Part shown: positions 47,406-57,842 of the stretch, one piece after another
How positions within the stretch are numbered: the stretch's first letter is position 1
How the letters are laid out: the number at the start of each line of letters is the position of its first letter
NCBI GenBank assembly: GCA_949128115.1
Contig: OX421965.1
Span: forward strand, 58,336,012 to 58,400,011
Reading direction: 5' to 3'
From: Anaspis maculata
Lineage: Eukaryota; Arthropoda; Insecta; Coleoptera; Scraptiidae
Length of the DNA stretch: 64,000 nucleotides
Translations under genes and position numbers: made by a program
The notes under the pieces: model-generated
What the model saw: only the letters and a program-made list of their open reading frames with translations
Told to the model about the DNA's origin: nothing
Database searches by the model: none

Positions 47406-48826
47406 AAGTTAGCCGCTGATTCTCGCAGCTCGCAGCCGCTAATTTGCCGGGGATAGCCGAACCCAAGCAAAGTTTACACTGGGAAAAACATGCAAATTAG
47501 CGGCTGGCGGTGGCGGCTAGCGGCTGGCGCCTGGCAGCGTGGCAGCTTGATTGTTGGTTGCTGACCACGGCAGTCGCGACGTCCGAATCAGCTGCTGCAA
47601 AAATGGAATTATTCCTGTCAGAAAAAAAATCAAAACTTGGTGGAGAGGATTTAAGACTACCCTAAAACTGTCGGGCACAGATAAATTCGCTGAGACCTCA
47701 TTGGGCCAAAAACCCCCCGGAGGAGAAACAACCCTTAACCATTTACACTATAAGTACTCAAAAATCCTCGCAAAAATCACACATTCAATCACACACGATC
47801 CAGAACCCACACATGCAGGCATCGTTCAAGAGGGCCGTGTGCATCTATCTCACGCAAATCAAAACTTTTAAGTACCCCCCGGGAGAAAAACAACCCCCAA
47901 CAAGTTTTACTACTATAAGTACTCAAAAACCACACATTTGGGAAATCGATCCAGAGCCCACACCATGCAGGCATCGATTTCCAAAATGTGTGATTTTTGA
48001 GTACTCATTTAAAACTTGTTAGGGGTTGTTTCTCCCCCGGGGGGTACTTGCAAGTTTCGAATTTGCGTGGGATAGATGCACACGGTCCTCCTGAACGATG
48101 CCTGCATGGTGTGGGTTCAGAATCGATTTCCCAAATGTGTGATTTTTGAGTACTTATAGAAAAACTTGTTAGGGATTGTTTTTTTCCCGGGGGCTACTTG
48201 CAAGTTCCAAATTTGCGTGGGATAGATGCACACGGCCCTGTTGAACAATGCCTGCATGGTGTGGGTTCTGTATCGATTTCCCAAATGTGTGATTTTTGAG
48301 TACTTATAGCTCGACTTATAGTAAAACTTGTTAGGGGTTGTTTCTCCCCCGGGGGCCGGGGGCTACTTGCAAGTTTTGAATTTGCGTGGAATAGATGCAC
48401 ACGGCCCTCCTGAACGATGCCTGCATGGTGAGGGTTCTGTATCGATTTCCCAAATGTGTGATTTTTGAGTACTTATATCCGTGGTACTTACAGTGTAAAT
48501 GGTTGAGGGTTGTTTCTCCTCCAGAGGGTTTTTGGACCAATGAGATATCCCCGCGAATTTATCTGTGCCCGACAGTTTTAGGGTAGTCTTGAATCATCTC
48601 CACCAAGTTTTGATTTTTTTTTTCTGACAAGAATAATTACATTTTTTCAGCAGCTATGTAATTCGGACGTCGCGACTGCCGTGGTCAGCAGCCAACAATC
48701 AATAAGCTGCCAGCCGCTAGCCGCTAGCCGCCAGCCGCTAAGTTGCTTGTTTTTTCAGTGTAAACTTTGCTTGGGTTCGACTATCTTCGGCAAATTAGCG
48801 GCTGCGAGAATCAGCGGCTTACTTTG
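47406..48826. mobile_element. Foldback with tandem repeats inside
   Basis: AAGTTAGCCGCTGATTCTCG at the left pairs with the complement of GCGAGAATCAGCGGCTTACTT at the right. Arms of about 350 bases share GCCGCTAATTTGCC, AAGCAAAGTTTACACTG and GACGTCCGAAT. Copies of GCGGCTAGCGGCTGGC-like words lie next to each terminus. The centre is a satellite-like array of 155-170 base units. No clear target duplication was found. Confidence 0.75.
47795..48530. repeat. 155-170 bp satellite-like units
   Basis: Each unit contains GATAGATGCACACGG, GATGCCTGCATGGTG and CCCAAATGTGTGATTTTTGA. Three plus-orientation units start near 48046, 48196 and 48365, with a partial unit before them. From about 47795 to 47960 the same unit appears in reverse complement, so the array itself is partly a foldback. 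The frames through it are repeat artefacts. Confidence 0.8.
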
Positions 48827-49859
48827 GGGACGTTACCTAACCTACCATACCTACCGTCCATACGGAGTGGTGCCACTAAAATCGACCGGGGTTATGCGAC
48901 AGGATGGAATTTTAATTTTTTTTTGCGTTCATAGTCGAAGTCGGCACTCGTTACATTTAAAAATAGTCTGCAAACAGCCGATTTATCCCATCCAAGCCAT
49001 TTGCTGGTTATTTCAGCTAGAGGAAAACAACATGTGGATTATAGACAGAATTTCATCCTTACTCTTGAAAAGAGATGTCCACCAAGATTTGACTGAGAAA
49101 ATGCGCGGTAGGTTCGGTCGGTCCCTTCTTTGTTTCCTTCGCCTTGAGTACGATCATTCGTCCCACTCTTCAGCTCAGCGAAGGTTGCTGTTGTATGTTG
49201 TGTTGCCTATTATTATGCTTCAAACTTTATCGAAATTCGAAAGTAAAATGAGTATCAGTTGCATCTCATCAGATTACGTTGTTATCGAGTGTTAGAACAG
49301 TCAATCAGAACACTAAAATTGCAATAGTGACTTTGTGAATATCTGGAATAGCGTTTGACTGATCTAAATTGAAATTTTTGGGAATAAATATTCCCGAAAC
49401 ATTTCAGTTACTTATTTTTTTTTTCTTCGAATCAGTCAAAGTGTGCCAAACAATTTGCTACGGCTAGGTCGGGTTCGAAAGCCGGCTTCGCTGCAGTTAG
49501 TGCTGGCCTCGGGTCGGGTGGAAACAAAACGCATCGGTTCAACAAATAGCGTGTATTTAGCGATTTTTTATGCTACCTTACAAAACAATTATCAAGTCTA
49601 TGGCGGGCTGAGGGCCCCAAAAAGAAAGAACTAAGCCTACACCTTAAAGATAACGAGTGCAAGAACAAGCGATAGCAAAATAAAAGGAAAGAAATAATAG
49701 CAAGCACTTAACTACCGCTTCCGTCCTGAAGAGGGGAGTCCCGTCCTGCCGATTCAATTTTTTCACACCTTACATTAGTCCGGGAATAAGCGACTTTAAC
49801 CTTGCAAACTGTGATACTACCACTCAACAAAATTACTGCATTATTGCACTCATAAGCCG
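48827..49859. other. Anonymous stretch
   Basis: A 204-codon frame (48681-49295) starts inside the foldback terminus, crosses its boundary and matches no family I recognise, so I do not call it a gene. A GC-richer portion lies at 49440-49540. Nothing else is supported. Confidence 0.4.
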
Positions 49860-50550
49860 AAATGGGTGAAGTCATGAATACATATCACCATAAACATTAA
49901 TACGAGAACGGAACTTTGGGGATGAGGATTGAATTGAACGTTGAACAAAAACACAAATTCGAATTAATTTTCATTAAAACCATCAGCAAAATTCAAATGA
50001 CTTAGGTTCTCTTCATAAAACACCTAACACAGGATTGACTGAATAGACAGAATGAACAAGTGAAAACACACGAACAAAAGATGTCAAACTGTCAGTCAAA
50101 GAAAAAGGAGAGTGACGGATTCGGAAAAGGGCACCACGTGGTAGAATTCGCCAAACAAACCCCTGAATTAGGCCCAAAGAAGAAGACTCTCAAATATGTG
50201 ACAAATGAATGACAAGAAACTCACTGATAATTTCCGGTATTCAATGTAAATGAAATTAGTAAAACAAAATCGCAGAAACATGGAAGGTTACTAAACATCT
50301 CCCATCCCTGATTAAACCCACTTTGAACAGTCCGTTCCTTTGTTCTTAATTTCACGTAAACAAGCAAATTGACGCCCGAAACAGAACGATTCGATTTTTG
50401 ATTCATAACTCGACCATATATGCGTGAAAAAATTCAATGCAGGCGAACCAAAAGCGAGACCAAAAGCCATTTGAAAAGTAATAATAATAATGTTGGTGAA
50501 TAAATGAAAAAACTATCCACCTCTGGAATCAAATCTTGCAGGACGTCACA
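49860..50550 (-). repeat. LTR-like fragment (copy B)
   Basis: Read on the minus strand it starts TGTGACGTCC at 50550. It carries GGGGTTTGTTTGGCG, GACAGTTTGACATC, TTAGGTGTTTT and CCTCATCCCCAAAG in the same order as copy A at 13237-14058. Identity is moderate in the 3' half and poor in the 5' half. I found no internal region or partner LTR next to it. Confidence 0.5.
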
Positions 50551-52338
50551 GGGCACATCTAGCTTCGACCAAGCAGGACACAAGAATCCCGTCTTCGACC
50601 TAAATTCCCTTCGCGTTTACACACAGTTCCTAATATAGACCTAGGCTTTCTCGCAAGGAATTAATAAATTGAGTTTTAAGAAGTAGCTAACAATGCGTTA
50701 CATCACATCATGAAGGTGGAATCAACCGACGTAGGGGTTGCGAAGCGGGCCCGACGAAAGCTAGTTATTATTAGAGATCGATTGATTGATATTTTGATTG
50801 ACCCAAACTAAGTTCCAAGGATTGAAGTTTTTCATTTGCCAAAGTGTAGTTATGATTGAATTGAAGATCATGGAACACTTTGTCGGAGGAAGAGAAACAT
50901 TGTTGCCACAGATGAATTTTTCCTAAACAAAAATTTCCTAGAAACAAAGCGAAAAACATGTTGATCATTGTTGATGAACTGATGGCCTACATATCTAAAT
51001 TATACAATTTAGCCTTATCTCAAGCGCAAAACCTCCCAAATTGACAGTTATAAAAAATGTAGGTACAGTTTAAAAACATCTTTTCGATTATTATCCTCAG
51101 ACCGCCCGATGTGTGCCTGTAACCTGTTTGGACGCATCCGTCAAAGTTCACCACATAAAAATAACGAAGTGTGGACAACAAAGTTTGATTTTTGAAAGTT
51201 TAAAAAATTCGCAGTTTCTCAGCCAACCAGGCTCGCAACCAGGTTATTAATGTAAAGTGCGTGAGCCGGCGTGTACCGCATGCACCCAAGGGCGCTCGCA
51301 AAAAATGTCCTATTGTGTTGGCGAAATAAATCATAATAACAAACAACAAACGGCCGTCCTGCTTTCTATTCCTGATGTACCGGTTCGCGATTACATTCGC
51401 AATACATTCCTATGTTACCAACACGGACTGCATACATACTGCTGTTATTCTATAAGCACTTAATGTTCCATTCAATAAATGCACGAAAACTGGTATCTTG
51501 TGTGTGGATGATGATAAATAAAAGTTTTCTTCTGAACAATGCGCGCTCTAACAGGTTATAAAATGAGAAGGAGGAATCGCTGCTGCGACGCGTATAAACG
51601 TCGCTGGACACGGCTTTTTTCGATTTTTGATTGTAGATATCGCGTGCGTGTGTGTTGTCTCGTGGAATCTCGTATATTAAAGAAGAAAACGAAAAATGAA
51701 TGCTGTTGTTATTTTGGGAGATCATTTTCATGATACGAAACTTGGGAACGAACAAGTACGATGAAGATCCAGAATGGATCATTTTTAACCGACCTTTTAC
51801 TTATACTCACATAGTGTAACTTTGTATACCTCAATCGCCAACATTCCAGTCGATACAGTACCAAGGAGGCGTTGAACAGTCTGTCAAAATTAGAAATAAA
51901 AATTGCTTCCTTGAACAAAAATTTTGGGGTGTTTAACCTATTTTCTTCAAATTTCTACACAGTTTACTGAATTAAGCCTCTTTTCAACGATAATCTCATT
52001 TTTTTACAAAAGTGTCCATTAGCGTTGATGTTTGAGAGTCTCTTCCTTTTTGCTAATGGTAGATTTTCTGTTCGATTTATGAAAAGAAGTAGCCCGCAAA
52101 ATTTCTGTGGAAGATTCAAATTAAACAAGGAATCTAAAGAGTTTTCAGTCGCATAGAAAATGAAGGCTAAAAACAGGGACACCCTCACAATACCTACGCC
52201 ACAGGACACGTTTGGCCAAAGACGACATTTATTATTGAATATTCTCGTAGGCTTCATTCGTGAACTCTGAGCAAAAATTTAGCAAAATTAGCAATTTGTG
52301 AAAACAATATACTACTACTAGCATAATATACTTAATAA
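50551..52338. other. Anonymous stretch
   Basis: Frames up to 110 codons occur in several overlapping phases at 51450-51920 and none has a recognisable motif. No RNA gene or transposon boundary could be defined. Confidence 0.4.
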
Positions 52339-52530
52339 ACCCGGTCGGTAGCATGGTGAGCTCGACTCCGCTTTCAAATGTGAAGGTCCCGGGTGCAAAT
52401 CCGCCCCGGGCCAGATGGACCTCGAGATGGACTTTTCCACGCGTTCCTTAGTACCAGGGCACCTACTAGCGTGCGGTGATGCCCGGGGAAGAGGAATGAA
52501 ACAGAAAAGCTTTCAAAAAAAACACACTGA
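52339..52530 (+). mobile_element. tRNA-derived SINE-like element
   Basis: GGTAGCATGGTGAGC at about 52347-52361 resembles a pol III A box. GGGTGCAAATCC at 52391-52402 resembles a B box, about 45 bases downstream. CCCGG (52340) and CCGGG (about 52407) could pair as an acceptor stem, but the anticodon stem does not form. A tRNA-unrelated tail follows to an A-rich end near 52520-52530. This looks like a SINE rather than a working tRNA gene. Confidence 0.6.
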
Positions 52531-52778
52531 AAATCCCCCACTGTTTGTTCCATACATTGTATCGTCGTTGATATAGTTACAGAAAAACTTATATAGAAAA
52601 TATCTTGCTAATAACCTAGTGGTTGATGCAGGTTGAAAAAAATCCTAAATAATTTAGACTGACTCGTGATTCACAGCCCTGGATTCTAAACAACGCAGAA
52701 GTTTCAAGTTTTCAAGCGTAGAAACGAGGGTGAAACTTTTTTGAGCTTTTTAGATGGGTTACCAGTCATATCCTTCCC
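52531..52778. other. Short anonymous spacer
   Basis: No frame or repeat of note lies between the SINE and the gypsy relic. Confidence 0.4.
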
Positions 52779-53008
52779 ACAGATCACAAGCCGCTGGTTT
52801 TTGCCCTTAAATAAAATCCAAACAAAACAGCTCCGCATGGCAGTTATGTCATCTAGATTTCGTGGCACAATTTACTGCAGACACACGTCACATAACTGGA
52901 AATGATAAAATCGTAGCTGATTCCTTGTCTCGGCTATCATCGCTCACGATTTTTGATAGCGCTTTCTACTTGTTCTTGGCGGATGCTCAGAAAGAAGACG
53001 TTGAATAA
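52779..53008 (+). pseudogene. Gypsy RNase H relic
   Basis: The frame reads TDHKPLVFALK, a stop, then after a frame change LDFVAQFTADTRHITGNDKI and VADSLSRL, followed by LADAQKEDVE. This is the classic end of the RNase H domain and the tether before the integrase zinc finger in gypsy Pol. It is a fragment of about 75 codons with one stop and one frameshift, and neither the reverse transcriptase nor integrase lies beside it. It differs from the gypsy relic at 23340-26330 (SLSRLSS against ALSRVAP), so it comes from another lineage. Confidence 0.8.
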
Positions 53009-53160
53009 GATAATGGGTCATATTATGCATAAAAACGAAGCATTCGCTCATACCTCAATTTTTCAAGAGTTGCTGAGCAAATTTTTCTTTGCAACTTCAC
53101 CAAAACCAGAGCATGAGCACATACTCCGATTTCATGCATTCGACTTCATGTTCAAAAAGA

Positions 53161-54082
53161 GTAGTAACGTATGGTCCGACAGTTTTGGGAAATCGTTCAA
53201 AGCTAATAACTTTTTCTGAATAGTCTTTATTTTTTAACTTGATATTGCAAAAACTAACATCATATATAACAATAACAAATTCATATCCAACATATTGATA
53301 ATGGACCATTATCTTCGATGGGTCTAAATGGAGTATTATACTAAAAAAAATTTTTGATTGAAATGGAAACTACATTGAAAAATAATTGACCCGTGTTTTT
53401 ATTCAGTCAAAAACCGTACCGTTTGGGCACAATAAATAAATAACATCAACTAGTTCTGACGTCACAGCGAGTCACCGCCTATACTGCCTGTGTAAATGAC
53501 GTCAGAAATAGGCAGAATATAGGAATTTCGTTTATTTATTGCGGCCAAACGATACGATTTTTGGCTGAATAAAAAAATACGGGTCAGTTATTTTTCAATA
53601 TAGTTTCTGATTCTATCGGAATTTTTTTTTTCAAAAGTATAATACTCCATTTTCTTCTGCCATGTTCCATAATTTTCTGTATCTTTCTCAAATGTGAAAT
53701 TCTCTAATGTTATTGAAAAATGCGACGTCGTGATTGGTCTTCATTCGCAGCTTCCCATCCGATCCGAGTCCCATCCCTTGTCGTATACTATCCTGCTCAA
53801 TACTTCCCAAAAATCTTATATTGGTCGAGCTTGCGGTACATTGGGAGGCAAGAGCTCAGAAAAATTAATCCTGCTGTTGTCCAGAGAATGATCGAACATG
53901 ACAGAAGAAAACTGAGAGCCATCAAAGATAATGGCTCATCTTCAATATGTTGAATATGAATTTGGTATTGTTAAAGATGATACTAGTTTTTGCAGAATCA
54001 AGCTACAAAATTAAAATTATTAAAAAAAAGTTATTAGCTTTTAAAAAAATTCCCAAAACTTTTGGACCATACGTTATTAGGT
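53161..54082. mobile_element. Foldback element with a nested foldback
   Basis: AACGTATGGTCCGACAGTTT at 53166 pairs with the complement of CCAAAACTTTTGGACCATACGTT at about 54053-54075. The arms of about 160 bases share TTATTAGCTTT / AAAGCTAATAA and CAACATATTGA-like words. A second palindrome (53327-53651) sits near the left arm. The remaining interior, about 53652-53915, has overlapping 65- and 77-codon frames that match nothing known. Confidence 0.7.
53327..53651. mobile_element. Nested 325-bp foldback MITE
   Basis: AATGGAGTATTATAC pairs with GTATAATACTCCATT, and the arms share AAAAATAATTGACCCGTGTT-like and CAATAAATAAA tracts over about 110 bases. TGACGTCA occurs in each half of the loop (53458 and 53499). 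Non-coding. Confidence 0.75.
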
Positions 54083-54383
54083 ACGGCATATAAACCTGCG
54101 AGTTCAAGAGTATTCAAAATATCTATCTATCACGTTCTTGAAATAAAACTTCAATAAGTCTGCTAACTGGTTTGTGGTTGAGGAAATTTTGAATAGGTGT
54201 TTCCTCAATTTTGATAAGCAGATTAATAGTAAATATCGTAGTAAATCTATTCAAATAATTTTGAATGTGAATATTTAAATAGCCCAAAGTATTCAACTTC
54301 GAAGTTTTGAAACTTTTTCAAAGTTTGTACTCAAATACATTTGAAAAGTAGTCAAATACTTTGACAGTATATGAATAATTCAG

Positions 54384-55107
54384 ATGGTCAAGACATGCCA
54401 AGTTGAATGACATCATCAAACGTGCCCTCGCTGTTGTCAAGATTCCCTCTATCTTGGAGCCACCCGGCCTGTCACGTCCCGATGGTAAATGTCCAGATGG
54501 TGTGACCATTGTCTCCTACGTCCTACACATTGGCGCCTTCCAACCTCTCATCAAGTTTAAAAGACGTTGGCGGAGCAGCGGAGTTGGCTTCCAAACAGAA
54601 ACATTCAAAATATTCAGATATCAAAAAAACTTACCATTTTGTGGCAATCGCTGTGGAGACAATGGGAGCTTGGAGCAAGGAGGCACTGAATTTCGTCAAC
54701 TCTATCGGCTCAATGCTAAATTTAAAATCAGGTGATCGGCGCTTTAAGTATTTTCTCACTCAAAGAATGACCCTGGGTTCCACAAAAAACATAATACGAG
54801 ATCAGTTGATTCGCAATTTTTGCTGTCAATTTGTAGCCTAGTGATCAATGAAAATGCTGGTTTATCTGTCAATAATGGAAAGATGATGGGTCTAGTACAG
54901 ATTTCAGGCATTTTTTGTGGTTAATCACCTAGCATTTAGTAGAAAAAAGTTCAGTTAATCTGCAATCAGCCTTGATCGCTGATCATCTCTTTTGTGGAAC
55001 TGACGGTCAGCCTTGCTGTACAAAGGGGAAACGCCGCCAGCATTCTGGGAGCTCTTCCAAATTCGGCCTCTCTTGAAGAGATTGTTTATTTAAGCCGATT
55101 TGTTTAC
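54384..55107 (+). pseudogene. Truncated second copy of the R2-like protein (RLE end)
   Basis: The frame [20 protein letters not shown] aligns with residues 890-908 of the intact protein, and [14 protein letters not shown] with the RPDG region. After a shift comes [13 protein letters not shown], then [19 protein letters not shown], matching residues 979-997. The end LAVQRGNAASILGALPN is separated by an insertion and finishes with LEEIVYL and a stop at about 55106. The segment equivalent to KPLVWDFTC is missing, removing the second catalytic aspartate. Everything upstream, including the RT, is absent, which resembles 5' truncation during reverse transcription. The 3' flank has AATAAAAC near 55168. 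Confidence 0.82.
54778..55000. mobile_element. Small insertion inside the RLE relic
   Basis: GTTCCACAAAA at 54778 and TTTTGTGGAAC near 54990-55000 are inverted, with GATC-bearing partial pairing inside. Its removal brings codons for RMTL next to AVQRGNA, as in the intact protein. No coding sequence was found. The right boundary may extend about 10 bases to GGTCAGCC. Confidence 0.55.
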
Positions 55108-56273
55108 CTATACTTTATAGTCTTCTACATTGATGTACATTGTACTTGTGTCACTTTTACATAATTTCAATAAAACACGAATTGTATGAGTTAATTCAGA
55201 GATAATAATCATTTTAAAATTAAATGGATATATTCTTTTCATTCAAGTAAAAAATAGTATTCAAGTAATGAAAGTATTTGAATATACACACCCAAATGGT
55301 CTAGGGATCACCTCGAAATTTTGTTTCGGCTGAAATGACAATTTCTCGAGAAAACATTGACCGATTTTGGAAATTTTTATGGTACCCCATGGAATAATTT
55401 TTTGACTACAAGCTACAAGGTCGCCCTATTTTTGACCTCATGTATGATATACAGGGTGACAATGGAAGGGGCGCAAGAATGACCTGACTTCAGCAATGTC
55501 CCGTTTCGAGAAAACGCAGAATCAATTTTCTAGGCAACATTTTTGGAAAGCGTACATCAATATCCCGGAACGGTTTTGGACTTTTGATCGTATTTTTGAG
55601 TATTAGGCCAGGCGGTATGTCGGTAAAATCACTACAATCTGGAAAAAACTCCGACCAAAGCTTTTATGGTGTCAAACTCTTCGTAAGGTCAGTAGTTATC
55701 TACCACTGAGTTTCCGCCCAAAAACGAGTTGTGCTGATTCCTCCACATCTGCGCGAAGGTAAAGGATGCCTCGAAAGTGCAAAAAGAGCTGTTAAACCTC
55801 CGTACTTTTTTGTTATATTTGCCTAAATGCAAACGTACAACTCTTACGCAAACATTGGAAGCATCTGTCATCATCTCTGTGCCAGTCTTACTGTTGAAAA
55901 AAAAGATTTCTTTGTGCGAATCTGATAAATCACATTTAATTGTTTTTCCACACAAGAAAACAATGGAGCAACATGTATTTTGGATGTTTTCTAATTACTT
56001 GTACTCACTGAGCCCATCTATGGCATTAAAATTTCAATAACAGCATTTTTGAAGATGTTGCCAGCAAAAAAGTGAATAATTTTCACCCGCCTGTTCAGCA
56101 GCAATTTTTTCAATTTTACCAAACACCGTTTGCGAAAATTTTATAAGGAATGGAAAGCTCAAACTCTTCTCTAACGATATCGTGCCTGGCTTAACCGCGG
56201 CACGCACTTGAAAGTCTAAAAAAACTATTTTCTTTTCGAAAGGTCCTGTTTCACCCGTGTGCGGCCGTGCCTA

Positions 56274-56471
56274 CTTGACATAGACCGGACTGATTACACG
56301 AGCTTGGAAATGTACTCTTTTCCAGCTTTAAAACGCGACCATTATTATTGCGACTTTGTACATTGATTTATAAAGAAATAATACATTATTTTATCATTAA
56401 TGGTCGTCTTTCAAAGCTGGAAGAGAGTACATTTCCAAGCTTATTGTGTAATCAGTTCGGTCTATGTCAAG
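56274..56471. mobile_element. Mariner-like MITE, 198 bp
   Basis: CTTGACATAGACCGGACTGA and its near complement form long termini (about 65 paired bases). TA is duplicated at 56272-56273 and 56472-56473. TA target use is typical of Tc1/mariner. It sits exactly at the left border of the next element. Confidence 0.85.
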
Positions 56472-56473
56472 TA

Positions 56474-57842
56474 CACAGATACAAAAGATTTTGTAAATTT
56501 ACTGCAAATATCACGGGCAATTTTGCTTCACATGATAACCAATGAATTTTACAAAAGAAACTGATTTTTACATCAAAGTTGTGAATTTACAAGATACGTG
56601 TAATTTGTGGCTTTGTGATATCACTACAAGACAAATGCATTATTCCTTTGTAATTCCACAATATCGCTGTGATATCACATTTGAAAATGACAAAATGATG
56701 TAAAAATGGGTGTAAATATTGTGAACTCACATCGTGATTTTACTATGAAGAAATTGTAAAATGCTGCTGTAATTTCAGAAATAATCATGTCTTTTTACAA
56801 ATCAGTCTGAGTTATTTGAAATGATACTAATTATTATTGGGAAAGTGATTACACTGAAACTTAATAGAACTAATTTATTAAACATACTATTATTCTAATA
56901 CATATAACTACAAATATATTAATTACACAGTAAAATGTAGGTATGAGTAATAAACTGAAAATAAGTCCAATACTGGAACTGGAACCACTGAAAAAGGCAT
57001 TCTGGAGCTGACCTAGGACAAAGACCACAGTTACTAAAAGATAAGAAGTGTACATAAGTCACTTAGGTCACCTTCAAACTTAGCTTAGCTTCTTGATAAA
57101 TGTGAACACTTTTTGTTTTGGTCCTTTTTTCCTCGACTTTGTGCCATCGTCTTGATGGATCTTTAGCGAATATCTTTGGACCTTTTCCATCGTCATCGAT
57201 ACTTCTGCCGGATACATCAAATTGAAAATGAAATACAGCCCAAACGCAATTTCGAAGGAACTGGAAAAATTATCGCAAGATGCAACTTCTTCTCTTTCTA
57301 TGCAGACATTCCAAACGTCAAAGTCTAAAATGATTAAGAATATCAATAAAATAGCATTAAGTGAAATCAGCAAATATGAAATATACCTACTTCAAAAGAT
57401 AATAAATACCTGGCAATTTTTGAGCGAACGTTTCACACGATTTTACCAGCCAACTAGAAAGAAACCAACAGTACAAGCTACGACCTGATCGAAAGCGGAC
57501 GCCATGATGTACCTTGCGAATCTTGCTGCGTTTCTATTGGTTGCCGCTTTACATAAGCATTGTGATTTCACAAAATGTTTGTGAATTTACAAATCAATTG
57601 TAATTTTCCGGAACATGATGTAATTTTACAATAAGTTCATGTGATTCGGTGATCAGGGTTGGTTTTTTACAAGTTATTATTACAAAATAATGTTATTTTC
57701 ACATGAAGGCTCGGTATTTTACATTTATGTTGTATTTCCACTACAAATTCGTCGAATATGTGTTTTTCACGCATTTTTCACAGTAATTTTACATAGCTCT
57801 CTTTGTAACTAGTTTGTGATTTCACATAGATTTCTATCAGTG
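56474..57842. mobile_element. TA-flanked element carrying a host-like protein fragment
   Basis: CACAGATACAAAAGATTT at the left matches the complement of the right end (CACTGATAGAAATCTATG). TA lies outside both ends. The subterminal zones are filled with TGTGATATCAC, TGTAATTTTAC and GTAAATTTAC-like words, possible binding repeats. The centre encodes a minus-strand fragment described separately. No transposase was seen. Confidence 0.65.
57080..57373 (-). pseudogene. Protein fragment with YP...QRY...GTK pattern
   Basis: The minus-strand frame of 97 codons contains ALYFVFNL-like sequence (FGLYFIFNLMYPAEV) followed by EKVQRYSLKIHQDDGTKSRK, and ends KKLS. The pattern YP-x-T-x-E-x-x-QRY---I---D-GTK resembles the C-terminal part of a large set of uncharacterised animal proteins, including SAMD3-like ones. 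That is recalled from memory and uncertain. The N-terminal 40 residues are hydrophobic and may be intron or non-coding. It looks like captured cargo; whether it is expressed is unknown. Confidence 0.35.

Noticed and set aside
48681..49295. 204-codon plus-strand frame
   Set aside because: It begins within a foldback terminus, crosses its boundary, and shows no family motif.
52341..52410. Functional tRNA gene
   Set aside because: A and B boxes are recognisable but the anticodon stem does not pair and an extended tail follows, so it is treated as a SINE.
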